A DNA stretch of 64,000 nt from assembly GCF_035222485.1 (NCBI RefSeq), contig NC_085922.1, positions 2,619,001-2,683,000 on the forward strand. Reading direction: 5' to 3'. Shown here piece by piece: positions 36,001 to 48,295 of the stretch; within the stretch, counting starts at the first letter, position 1; each line of letters begins with the position of its first letter. This DNA comes from Podospora pseudoanserina (lineage: Eukaryota; Ascomycota; Sordariomycetes; Sordariales; Podosporaceae). The notes under the pieces are model-generated. The model ran no database searches. It was given only the letters and a program-made list of their open reading frames with translations, and was not told the origin of the DNA. A program made the position numbers and the translations under genes.

Positions 36001-39000
36001 GGTCGCCCAAGTTGTTTGTGGAAACCACTGGTCAGCTCGTGAAGCTAGTCAAGTGGTCGGTCCCTGAGGCCAGGGAGTCTTCCTCACGTTCCAACTACCA
36101 GATCGTTCTCAAGCCAGCGCCGGCTGCAGAAGAGGAAGCCAAGCCAAAGGACAGTTCAGTCGAGCCCACGGTTCAGGCGACTGAGGATCTGAGCATCAAC
36201 GATGTGAAGCCGTCGACAGAGTCTGCCGACAAGGAGATGACAGACGCGCCCAAGACTCCGCTCGACATCAAGCGTCCTGTTCTTGAAAACCCAGATGGCG
36301 TGGTTCATTTCTTGCTTTGCGAGCTTCTCAATTACCGAGAGGTTGATGACAAGGAGGTCCCGGCTGTGCCAGCCAAGGAAGCCAGCAAGACTGATAACAA
36401 GACTGCAGGCGAGACATCAAGTGCGGAGGAAGATGCCACACCGGCTCCCGCAGACGAAGAGGTTCCCGAGCCGAAGAAGGACGAAAAGAAGTCTTCCAAG
36501 CCGACCTTCAAGGCAGAGGATCACCCCATCTTCATCTACCGGTGCTTCCTCCTCAGCTGCCTGACAGAACTTCTACAGAGCTATACGCGTGCCAAGGTGG
36601 AATTCATCAACTTCAAGCGTAGTGCGCCGATGCAAACCAACACCCCCATCAAGCCTAGATCGAGCGTACTTAATTATCTGCTCAATGACCTGCTTTCTCC
36701 AGGTTCGGCCAGCTTGGCAGCAGAGACGCCGGTGGCTAAGAAGAAGTCTTCGACATCTGCTCAGGCGCAGAGCGTGCTTGTGGCTCTTGTGGCTCGTACC
36801 GGCGAGAAGCCGTATGACCGACACCGTGGCAATTGGGAGTATGATGACGAGCCCGATCTTCTGTTTGTACGTCGATTTGTTCTCGACACGGTTCTTCGTG
36901 CTTACAAGGACGCTTCCACTCCTGGGGAGTCGTTCGATGTGCGCTATCCCCGGATGATTGCGCTGGCCGAGTTGATGAGCCACATGATCGGGGAAAAGGA
37001 CAAAGACGCCAACTCGAGGGGCGCAAGTCAGGATCAGGGACTCACCAGATCTTATGCTCAAATCAAGCGGTTGATGTATGAGAAGGGATACCTTGCCACA
37101 TTGACAGCATCCATCGCCGACATCGACCTCACCTATCCCGATGTGAAGCGCACCATCAAACATATTCTCCGCGTGCTGCGGTCTTTGACAAAGACTGCAT
37201 CGGCCCTGAGTGAGCTGGACATAATTCCTGCCACCGCGACGGGTGACCAACCGGAGGACGACTTTGCGTCTGCGTCATCCCTTTCCGACATGGACGACGA
37301 GCGCGAGGAAACCCCCGACCTCTACCGCAACTCCACACTCGGCATGCTCGAGCCCGGACGGGAGGATGATTATTACTCGGATGAAGAGGAAGATGGTATA
37401 TTCTCCAATTTTGCTGCTCAAATAGACGAACTGTTACTAATGGGGGTAGATGACGACGAAATGTACGACGAAGAGGTCTACGAGGATGAGTTGGACTATG
37501 GTGACGAGATGTCCCAAGATGAGGAGGATAACCCTAGCGACGAGGACGAAGAAGAGCTTGGCGAAATGGGCGAAGTCGAGGGTCTTCCTGGTGACCCTGG
37601 CGTTGTCGAAGTCATCATGGGTGAAGACGACGACGAAGATGAGGATATGGACGAGGATGACGAAGACGATAGCGACGAGGATGATGAAGACGAGGTCGGC
37701 TCTGAAGACATGGAGGATGTCGAAGACCAAGTCGAGATCATGGACGAGGAAGGAAATCCCATTGGCGACGATGGTGATGATGGTTGGGAGAGTGAGACGG
37801 ACGAGGAGGATGAAGAGGGTGAGGAAGAACTTGACTATGAGGCAGAAGCCCAGAACCTTCACAACGCCCAAATGATGCAAGAGCTCGCGGAACTGGAGTC
37901 TATCACCCGCCGTCGCTTCGAGCTTAGGGGCCTTGCTGCTGCCGGCGATGCCGATGAGCTTGATGGCGAGGACATCCACGAGTTTGACGACGAACACTAC
38001 ATGGACGATGGTGGTCCTGAAGATGACGGTATGAGTTTTGTTCGGGTGACTGAGTCAAGATATGGATTGCTAACTGGGTTTTCAGAAGAAGAGGAAGAGG
38101 AAGAGGTTGACGACGACATGTATTACGAACAGGGACATCCCCATGATGATTTCCTCCCTGGCAATATTTCCGGTAGTCTCGGATGGGACTTGGCCGTTGA
38201 GCCTCACCACCGCGTCCGAGGCGGGTTCAGTCGAAGAAACCCGTTCCCCGCTCCATTTGGGGTTGGAGATCTGCGGCACATGGGATCCTCCGGTAGGCTC
38301 TCTGATTTCTTTATTCGTCTGCGGCAACAAGTTGGCGCAACCCTTCAACGCCTCGATGATTTGCAAGCAACTTTGGACAGTGTTGAAATCAGCGTTGATG
38401 GGGGCAACGAAGGCTCAGAGGACTTGTCACAGGCTCTCAGGACAGCATCACAAAAATTACTTGAGCGCCAACCAGCTGAACACCGTGCTAACGCCATTCC
38501 AGACTTTAGAAATTACTTTGGCAATACGAGCCGCGCTCCTCCCGCAGTACTTGACAGTCAGAGGAACCCGCTGTTGCTTCCCAGCCATAGATCTGGCCGA
38601 GATCAGTCTCCTCGTCACTCCGACCGGCAGTCTCTTCCGTGGAGCTCTCTCGGGTTACCCGAATCCTTTAGAGCCATGGCTACTCCTGACGGCCCCCTTG
38701 CCGTTATCCACACCTTGGTCCAGAATATGCCCATTCCCCACGGTGCCGGGCCCGCACTTAGCCTTCAATTGACCTCAGAAGGACCTCATGGCGAAATCCG
38801 TCAAGTTAGCATCCCTTTGGATGCAGTTACTGGCAATCGTGTTGGTCGCTGGGAGCCTCGGCGCGATGTGTACCAGGAGCCCGCTCAAGCCGTCCAGTTC
38901 GTAGCGGCCCGCACTAATGATCGGTGGAAGGAAGAAGCCGGTATGATCTTTGGTCCTGCTCATCACGACAAGGTGTCCATCCTTATGGTGGGTGTTCTCG

Positions 39001-42000
39001 GCACCCTTGCGCCAGCCGCTATCCAGCAACTCAAGGAGCAGAAGGCTCGCGACGAGGAAAAGAAACAGAAGGAGGAGGCAGAACGCAAGAAGCGTGAAGA
39101 GGCCCTCAAGGAGTACGAGGCCCAGAAGGCTGAACAGCAAGCGGCCAAGGAGAAGAAGGAGGCCGAGGAAGAAGCAGAGCGCCAGCGCCAGGCCCAAGAA
39201 CTCGCCGCTGCCGAGACTGCACGAGCAGTAGCCGAAGCTGCAGAGACGAACCGCGAGCAACAAGCCCAAGAAGAGCCCCAAGCAATGGAAGGTGTCGAGT
39301 CTAACAACGCCGCCCCCGAAGCTGCCCAGCAACCCGCCGCGGCTCCTACCGAGCGCATCATTACGACCATTCGTAACGGCGAGACGGTGGATGTGACCGA
39401 CCTGGGAATCGACCCCGACTATCTCGCTGCGCTTCCCGAAGAGTTCAGAGAGGAGGTGATTGCGCAGACATTGACCACTCGACGATCCGAGGCCCGTCAA
39501 CAAGCTCCTCCCGAGGGTGAAAATAGAGAGGCATTCCAGGAGTTCCTTGAAGCACTGCCCTCGGAGCTCCGGGACGAGATTGTTCAGCAAGAACGTCAAG
39601 AGCGCCGGCGCCGCGAGCGTGATGAGGCACGTCGCCAGAACAACAATGATCCTGCCCGACGACTTGCAGAGGCTGCCGAAATGGACGCCGCGAGTATCCT
39701 GCTGACGTTCCCTCCAGCCTTGCGCGAGCAAGTCTTGTTGGAACAGGGTGAGGACATAATGGATCAGTTGCCACCCGACTTGGCAGCCCAAGCACGCGCT
39801 TTGGCTCAGCAAAGCAGCCAGCAATATCGCGGCCCACCGCCTAATGCTCGCGCCGTGGCCGGAAGACAGGTCCTCGCCGAGCCAGCTGCTGTCAACGACG
39901 GTAAGCCCCAGCGCCGCACCATTGTGCAGATGCTTGACAAGGCCGGCGTTGCCACGCTTCTCCGACTCATGTTCATTACCCAGCATGGGTCCATCCGCAA
40001 CTACTTGTTCGACGTATTCTCGTGTGTCTGCGAGAACCGACAAAACCGTCTGGAGGTTATCTCGACTCTGCTTCAGATTCTTCAGGATGGCAGCACGGAT
40101 ATGGATGCGGTTGAGCGCAGCTTTGGTCAGCTCTCCCTTCGGGCAAAGCAGGCCAAAGAGAAGGATGCCACCAAGACGCCCCAGAGTCTGAAGCGTACCT
40201 TCACCAACATCAGCACTCATAATCACCATCTCACCAACAACTCGGAAGTCTCGCCCCTTTTGATCGTACAGCAGTGTCTCGATCTTCTTCAGGATCTTGC
40301 TACAAAGAACGCTCACATCCCGTCTCTCTTCCTCACAGAACACGAGACCGTGGCGTCCACACTCAAGCGAAACCTCAGTCGCAAGGGTAAGGGCAAGGAT
40401 GTCAACCTAAAGGCTCAGAAGTACGCGATCAACTGTCTCCTGGCTCTTCTTGATCGCAGCTTGGTTATGGAGAGCAGCGCTGTCATGCAGCTCCTCGCCG
40501 ACTTGTTGAACAAGGTCACATACCCGCTTCAAGCACTCGAGCGGCGACGCAAAGAGGCTGAAGCGGAAGCCAAAAAGAAGGAAGAGGAGGCCAAGAAAAA
40601 AGAGGAGGAGAGGGCCAAGGGCGAGACTTCTGAGCCTGCTGTCGAACATGCCAACACAGAAGCTGTCAATATGGCCAATGTTCAAGCTCCTCCTGCTGCG
40701 GCTGCGGCTCCATCTGGCGATCAGCCCACCCAGGAAGACGCCCAGAAGGATGCCCAGGATAAGGAGACCAAGGAGACAAAGGAGACCAAGCCAGAGGAGA
40801 AGAAGGTGCGCCAGCTGACGCCCCCATATATCCCAGACCACAACTTGAAGCTGGTTGTCAATATCTTTGTGGCCCGCGAATGCAGCTCGAAGACATTCCA
40901 AAACACCATCTCAACCATCAAGAACCTTTCCAACATTCCCGGTGCCAAGAAGGTCTTTGGCGAGGAACTCGTGCGCCAGGCTAGAGTTCTTAGCGAGAAC
41001 ATCGTGTCAGACCTCAACGACCTCCTCCCATACATTCTCAAGGCTGAGTCCGGCACTGAGATTCAGGGCGTCGCCCTGGCCAAGTTCTCTCCTGGTGCTT
41101 CGGAGCAGAACAAGCTGTTGCGTGTTCTTACTGCCCTGGACCATTTGTTTGACAGCAAGGGTAAGGGCAAGAAGGAAGAGGGCGCATCTGAGGCCGAGGA
41201 TAGCAAGGAGGGCACCAAGGAAGACCTCCTTGGTTCCTTGTATTGGAACCCAACCTTTGGTACTATGTGGGACAAGCTGAGCGCCTGCCTGAGCGCCATT
41301 CGACAGCGCGAGAACATGCTTAATGTGGCAACGATTTTGCTGCCGCTGATCGAGTCCCTGATGGTTGTTTGCAAGAACACCACTCTTGGTGACGCACCTT
41401 CGGTCCAGCACAAGGAGCTGCTCTTGTCCAGCCCGCCCCCTGAGAACCGTATTGCGGGTCTTTTCTTCAGCTTTACTGAAGAGCATCGCCGGATCTTGAA
41501 CGAACTTGTCCGACACAACCCCAAGCTGATGTCGGGCACCTTCTCGCTCCTGGTCAAGAACCCCAAGGTTCTCGAGTTCGACAACAAGCGCAACTACTTC
41601 AACCGTAGCGTGCACTCCAAGACCGGTACCCAGCAGACTCGGCCTCAGTATAACCCTCTTCAGTTGTCAGTTCGCCGTGAGCACGTCTTCCACGACTCTT
41701 TCAAGTCTCTGTACTTCAAGACTGGAGACGAAATGAAGTTTGGAAAGCTCAACATTCGCTTCCACGGCGAAGAGGGTGTTGACGCTGGCGGTGTCACTCG
41801 CGAGTGGTTCCAAGTGCTCGCCCGCCAAATGTTTGACCCCAACTACGCCCTGTTCATTCCCGTGTCTTCTGACCGCACCACATTTCACCCGAACCAGCTC
41901 AGCAGTATCAATGAGGAGCATCTGATGTTCTTTAAGTTTATTGGTCGGATCATTGGCAAGGCCCTTTACGAGGGCAGACTTTTGGACTGCTACTTCAGCC

Positions 42001-42855
42001 GCGCGGTCTACAAGCGCATTCTCGGCAAGCCTGTGTCCGTCAAGGACATGGAGTCGTTTGATCCAAACTACTACAAGTCTCTTGTCTGGATCCTGGAGAA
42101 CGACATTACTGACATCATCACCGAGACCTTCTCGGTCGAGGACGATGAGTTTGGTGTGACCAAGACTGTGGACCTCATTCCAGATGGCCGCAACATCCCT
42201 GTCACTGAGGAAAACAAGAGCGAATACGTCCGCTTGATTGTGGAGCACAAGCTGCTTACGTCGGTTAAGGACCAGATGGAGCATTTCTTGAAGGGTATGT
42301 GAATCCTGCTATGTGTGTTTTGGGGTATGGCTTTGACTAACATTTGGCTTCTAGGCTTCCATGACATCATTCCCGAGGAGCTGATTGCCATCTTCAACGA
42401 GCAGGAGCTGGAGCTTCTCATTTCCGGTCTCCCCGATATCGATGTGGATGACTGGAAGAGCAACACCGAGTACCACAATTACACTGCGGCCTCGCAGCAG
42501 ATTCAGTGGTTCTGGCGCGCCATCCGCTCATTTGACAAGGAGGAGCGGGCCAAGCTTCTTCAGTTCGTCACCGGTACTTCCAAGGTGCCGCTCAACGGCT
42601 TCAAGGAGCTGGAAGGCATGAACGGAGTGAGCCGTTTCAACATTCACCGTGATTATGGCAACAAGGACCGTTTGCCCAGCTCTCACACGTGCTTCAACCG
42701 TAAGTTGTGCCTTATTCAATCAAGACTAGAATAAAATGACTGACTTTTTTTGGTCTCTAGAACTCGATCTTCCCGAGTACGAGAGCTACGACACGCTCCG
42801 CAGCCAAATTCTCAAGGCTATCACGGCTGGTAGCGATTATTTTGGCTTTGCTTGA
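30029..42855 (+). CDS. tom1: HECT E3 ubiquitin ligase, Tom1/HUWE1 family
   Basis: Giant ubiquitin ligase involved in turnover of excess histones and ribosomal proteins and in mRNA export in yeast. Exons: 30029-30076, 30153-42294, 42355-42699 and 42761-42855, giving 4209 residues if the large exon is uninterrupted. The N-terminal third has the armadillo-like DUF908/DUF913 type regions. A highly acidic segment covers about residues 2415-2660. Two Glu/Lys/Ala coiled-coil-like stretches lie near 2990 and 3480. [13 protein letters not shown] and similar repeats about 3060-3210 resemble the ubiquitin-binding LPEELREEV-type motifs of HUWE1. The HECT domain is about 3860-4209: [40 protein letters not shown] and the catalytic Cys4176 in SSHTCFN, split by the last intron one residue later, with the C-terminus FGFA. 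Two in-frame intron-like segments are present at 37396-37449 and 38029-38085; removing them gives 4172 residues. Confidence 0.95.
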
Positions 42856-45800
42856 TCATTTTGGGGCACGAATTTTGCTATGGAGAGAGAATATGAAGAG
42901 GAGAAGAATAAAGAAAAAGCGGGAAAAGCGGGAATATTTGCTTATAAGAGAAGGATGGAGAAAAGGAAATTGGTCATCTTGTTGAGAATAGGGCAAGGAG
43001 ATGGTTGCGAAAAGGGAGGCAAAGCAGAGAGTAGGGGGTTTCTGCCTGTCGGTGCAAGCGTCAAAGATATCCTGTGTATTGCTTTTTATTTAGTTTGGGG
43101 TGGCGAGTGGGCTATTAGGAAGGAGGAAGGAGTTTTGTAACTGTTTTTGTTTTATTTTGTTTGTTTGTTTTTTCATGTAAAGGGGCACTCTCAGATTGCG
43201 GTGGTATAGGCTTAAGAGGGTTGGTTGGTGGAAGATGGGGAGGTGGATGCGGCTCGTGCAGGGGTCCGTGGATGCTTTTCTGTCTGGGTAGTAGGGGAAG
43301 TAGTGAATAGAGAGGTTGCCTTATGGTTATGACTTTGTGATTTGGTGATGTGTGTGGATGATGCTTGAATACTCAAACTTCAGATTGTAGCATAAACGTG
43401 AGCTAGGTTTTTTACATGTGGTGCCTTGAGCAGGATGGAGAACACCAGCTCGGTTGGCAATATCTGTTGACTTTTTTTGGGTGTAATTACTGCATCCTTA
43501 TGAGGATAATGATAATTATCATGAAGATTCCCTGCCTTGGTGTGTTCAAGTGTATGTGTGTGGTTGCGAGAAAAGGATTAGCATACATAGGTAAAGATAT
43601 AATCGTATTATCGAGTCACGTTAACATTTATCACCCTGACCAAACCATGAAAATGCCCACCTGATAGATTATTGTGCATGCGACCCAGATACGAGCTATA
43701 CCAATCGTTTACGCTGCAACCAGCAGCGGCCTGGGTTCAGCAAAGCCTCCTCCCTCGGCCTCATGCAGTGCCTCGAGTCCACTGCATAAGAAAAGCCCCC
43801 CCGCCCAACGGATATCTATGTTCGAAACACGACAGTAGTCTCGTTTTCTCGTTTTTGTTTTGTCTATTCCTTGCGTCGTCGTTGCAACGTTGCCACGCGG
43901 ACCTACCTACCTACCTCAACCAACAACTCATGATGGTCGACAAGATCATGTAAGTAGCCCGTCCATTTTTTTTCTCTTCTCACTCCGGCTACCTACCGAA
44001 CATTCCCCCCCCCCCTCTTTCGCTTCATCATCACCCCGAACCTACTTCTTTAAAGCAGGCATACCCCATCTTGTCTCCTCGGTTCAAATTACCGAAGATA
44101 AATCAACAAATGCAAATCCAGACCGCTTCCCCCCGCGCCTCACCCCCCCAAAGAGCCGCCGCCTTACACAAAGAATAAAGCAAGACAAATATCCCCATCT
44201 TCCGTGCGGAAGCCTACTTTTGCCCTGCCTGGATCCATGTTTGAATGACGTAGTAGGTCCCTTGTTAACAAGATTTTGGTTGAAGGGTAGGAGTCTCAGC
44301 TACGTGGCAGAGAGACAATCAAAACATGGTTTATCGAAAATAATAAGTAATCCTGGTATAGCTGAATACCTGGTAGAAAGAAAGAAAACTGTTCGTGTTG
44401 TAAGAAAATGCGGGCGGGTGCAGGTAGGGCGTGTTCGGTAAGGCAGGAAGGTATAGGTAGCTCTGCGGCGGTGGTGGTGGTTGTGGTTGTGGTTGTGGTG
44501 GTCGCCACCCCCTTTCAACCCCACACACACATCTACCACGCTTGTTTACCCATTGGGGGAGGGTTGTGGTTCCCAAAAATAGAATACTGTGTTTTTCAGC
44601 AAAAGTCAACAACAACAAAACGTAGAATGGTCTTGCAACAAGGAAAAAGCGCCGCCGCATGACGACGGTGTTTCGAACAACGGTGATCACGAGGCCGTGG
44701 TGGTGGTGGGTGGCATAACACCATCATCCCCAGTTTCGATATGGCCGAGGAAACAAGGGCTGGATGAATCGACAGCTCGGCTCTTGAGTGTGCAAATGCC
44801 CCGATAAGGGTTAATCCCAGACCACCCCCTACGAGTCTGGGGGAGGCGTAAATTCTTGGTGAGACACCAGGTGATTGAACGAAGAGGTAAGAAACAGTTG
44901 TTCGACAATGAAAAAAAATATGGAAGGGCTCGGGTGTTGTTGTGTGACCCTCGAGCCAGGATTGTTTGCCAATATCTCGTTGTTGTGACCCTTGGTTTAC
45001 GGAGTAGGCAGGTGGGTGGTGTTCCTGGCTGGCAAGGCCGAAAAGGGAGAGATATCGGTGGGAGAAATTTGTTATAAAAGACCTGGTTGATGTGGTCAGC
45101 TGTCTAAAAGTCGTGATTAGCTGGCTGATTGTGAAGTTGTCATCTGATAGAATAGGTAAGCTAAACTAAACTGAAACAGAAGAGAGAACGGGTGCTGTCA
45201 GGATGGCCACCATACAGAGGGATGAGGCTGCCAAGAGGGCGGACTCATGATAGGGTATGGCGAGCTCGACGAAAATGCTGTCGACGGGTGCAATGCAATA
45301 CGGGAATCTGAGTCGCCCTCGGCTGCAACCAGATCTCAATTTGGACAGACTCTCTCTTGTCCCAAGGACCAAGATCGGCGATTTCTGCCCCTCTGGCGGG
45401 CGCGAGATCTGTAGAAGGCTCCCAGTTACAAGGCCAAGAAATGATCCAGAGAACATTGGACGAAGGTGCTACCACAGCATTGTATCACCAGGTCCGTGCC
45501 AGACCGGCCGAGCAATAACAATGACTCTCCCATTTGGACGCATGGGGGGCTCCTGGCATGTCAAGAACAGGAGTGTGAAACATGGCCTTCGTCCGTTTGG
45601 GAACAATTGGTGTAGTCAGTGCAGTGCAGTTTTGAAGGCACCCTATCGGGGCCATCACTCAGCAATCCGCGGCGACGTGATGCAGTATATGCGATATATG
45701 CGAGGTGAGCTGACTATGACCCGCCAACTTGGTTCCATATGATTCCGTGATTCTTACCCAACTCCGGGAGAAAGAAAAGAAAAAAAAGACGGTTCGCTGG

Positions 45801-48295
45801 TCGAGACTGTCGACCCTTTGATGCAACGTGAGTGGTTGCGAGATTCAAGGTTCGGTGCGGAGCAGAAAACGGGGACCCACCTTCTGGGAGAACAGGGATC
45901 CAAAAGTGGTCACGGCATCTGCCGGGGGTCACGACGGTCCACCAGATCGATCTCACTCTCGTGACCCTGGGTTTGGGATTTCATGGGGGAACGCTGCTCT
46001 CACAGACTGGAATCACTTGTCATATTTGCCTCCAGTCGAATTGGGAATCTCAGTCAGCAAAGCTCAGTTCGAGAGAGCTCCGTGATGTCCGGTGAGTGCT
46101 GGAGCCTACGAGGTGGGCTTGCGGCAACACACGACGTCTATCGTGTCAGATAGGGTAGTGTCCATTGGGGTGGTCTTCAGCTCGTTACCTAGCCACTCTC
46201 ATCTTGATATTTTCCCACCAAGACCCATCGATAGGACGGAGTGGACGGAACTGTACCGTCAATATAGGACATGGCTGATGCACAGGTGTTGCTTCTTGGT
46301 GCCCGCTCAGGCCGGTGCCCGTTTGCGCACGCCCTGCAGTAGTGCTGCACCTATAGTGCTATCTCCGGCCCCCAGCGTGGCACGGCCGACTGCCAACTGC
46401 TTCTCTTATCCTTCAAGAGATCATCGCGCCTCGACGTTCTAGAGGTTCTAGAGCTTCTCTGCCCTCCGCACGCCGTCTATCCGTAGTCTCACTTCCTCGG
46501 TGTGGCAAAGTGAGACGAAAAACCGGGACCTGAGCTGAAGATCCGCCAAAGAGACGAGAGGCTGTCGATATCGAGCCTCCCCCTTTCCCTCGGGATGTGC
46601 CTCATCGTGGTTGGCTCCTCCGCCGTCAGCTTTTCTCCTGCGCGACATGTGCGAACAGGGCGGCCGGGCCCTAATCTGCATTTTTCTTGAATGTGGCGTC
46701 ACGGAATGGAAGGCCATTTATTTGTCCAGTTCTTGATGAGCGGCCGAGAGTCGGTAAGCCACCGAAGTGGCAGCTCTTCCATAGGTGTCCAGGGCCGCAT
46801 CCGCTGGCAATTCCCTTCAGCCGATGGCTTGTTGTTGTCTAGTAGAGGTGCCCCTTTTCCCCTCTCCCCGTTGCCCCTATCTTTGCTGTAGCCAAGCAGA
46901 TGTCGACATCAAAAGTCACCTTCTGGAAACAAACTGGCACTCGGTGGGAAAAGATGGTAGGATAGGAAGACAGCGCCCGGACCATCCCTTACGAAATTGG
47001 GGCTGCCAAGACAGGCACACATACCCGCCATGGCGCGCCGCTTCCCCTGTAGCCCCTCACCCCCTCACCCAACCCCAGCTGTGCAATGCACAGCACCAGC
47101 ACTAAAACGGCATGTAGGTTCTTGCTGTAGCGGTGCCCGGGCCTGTGTCAAGCCTTTCCAGCACGGATACAACCCGTCCCATCCAATCCAATTCAATTCA
47201 ATCCATCCCATCCATTCCTCTGGCTTCTGCTTCTGCTTCGGCTTCTGCTTCTGCTTCTGCTTCTGCTTCTGCGTCTGCTTCTACTTCCATCCTCCTTCCA
47301 TCTCTCCTCCACCTCACCTCGGTCCTAAGTCCCGACCCTAATCAACATCACCCGAGAATCACGCAAGCCTCCAGACAGTATAGGTTTTGTTTGCATTGGT
47401 GGTCCCCCGGATCGTCTCCAGTGCCTGAGTCTCTACCAATCAGCCGACATCGACAAGACCACGGTCCCATCGCTTGAGCTCCGAGTCTTTGCGCCACCAC
47501 GAACAAGACAAAAAAGACGTCTCTCTCCTCCTGCCCACCCCCCCTCTCTCTCCCACTCTTAGCCCGACGTGAACCTGCCGTCTTTTTTTTTTCTCGACAG
47601 GTAGATTGGTTTTTTGGTTGTTTTTTTTGCTTGGTTTTTTATACTCGGCCGCCACCCTCCCACAACGGCTGCCTTACCAAACTGTCCGTCTACGCTGTCC
47701 TACCTACCACCGCTCCGGTCCCCGCTAGCCACTGAGCTACGAGCTACGACACACGTCTGACGATCCAAATCCATTGCCGAAGAACGTTGACCTCTCCGCT
47801 TCTTCTTTTTCTCGCGGAGCAGCCCGTCAAGTGTGTTTCGGCGGCGCGTGCTCTCCAGGAGCTGGTGTCGGAAAGCGGGTCCAAGCAAGCTATCCAGGAG
47901 CTACGGCAGTGCGGCAAGGAACAGGGAATCCTCCCCAAATCCGTCGGCAAAGCTATTATCGACAGATCGCCCAGCGCGCGATTTGCCCACTCGACAACCC
48001 ATTGACATCTCCCAGGAAGCTATGAGGTAGGCCCGAAGCACTCTCCCCGACCCAATTGCACGCCCGCCGGACGCTGTTGATGCTGCGAGCTGCACATTGC
48101 ACATTTGCACGTCCAAGACGACGGAAAGACCCGCACCGGCATATCGAGCACATGCGCCGGTCCCTGTTTCGGGCGGGTCCTTTTTCTGGAGTCCTCTCCC
48201 AGGGTTTTCCATTTGTCGCGCCGAGTTCGCGATGTTGCCCGATGTCGCTTGCGCCCTCAAGTTGCTGACGCCTATTTATATGAGATATAGGGCAG
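42856..48295. other. 5.4-kb spacer between TOM1 and second HSF gene
   Basis: No recognised gene. It includes T/GT-rich 3' flank of TOM1, a pyrimidine-rich promoter-like stretch near 43850-44000 ending in an ATG followed by a strong GTAAGT donor at 43950, GTGGTT repeats at 44466-44505, TTCTGC repeats at 47223-47285, and a probable long transcribed leader of the HSF gene (about 47300-48295) with frames such as 47787-48005 that may be upstream ORFs. A GTAGGC donor near 48028 and an AGGGCAG acceptor directly before the ATG at 48296 suggest a leader intron. Confidence 0.45.
47223..47285 (+). repeat. TTCTGC hexamer repeat
   Basis: About ten tandem, slightly degenerate TTCTGC units (with TTCGGC and GTCTGC variants), about 1 kb ahead of the HSF-type gene start. 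Confidence 0.85.

Noticed and set aside
38775-40343. 522-residue antisense open frame inside TOM1
   Set aside because: Lies opposite highly conserved Tom1 coding sequence; Leu-rich low-complexity composition is the mirror of Gln/Glu/Ala codons. The same applies to other antisense frames within TOM1.
43930-43949. ATG-ATG-GTC-GAC-AAG-ATC-AT before a GTAAGT donor, like a first coding exon
   Set aside because: The best acceptor (about 44056) leads to a stop after 13 further codons and no downstream coding exon was found.
45257-45742. 161-residue frame with an ATG start in the 5.4-kb gap
   Set aside because: No domain, overlapping frames of similar length on the opposite strand, and no splice or promoter support.
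46436-46455. Direct repeat TTCTAGAGGTTCTAGAG ahead of the HSF-type gene
   Set aside because: Spacing between units is 9 nt rather than the 10 nt of alternating HSF pentamers, and the GAA halves are GAG.
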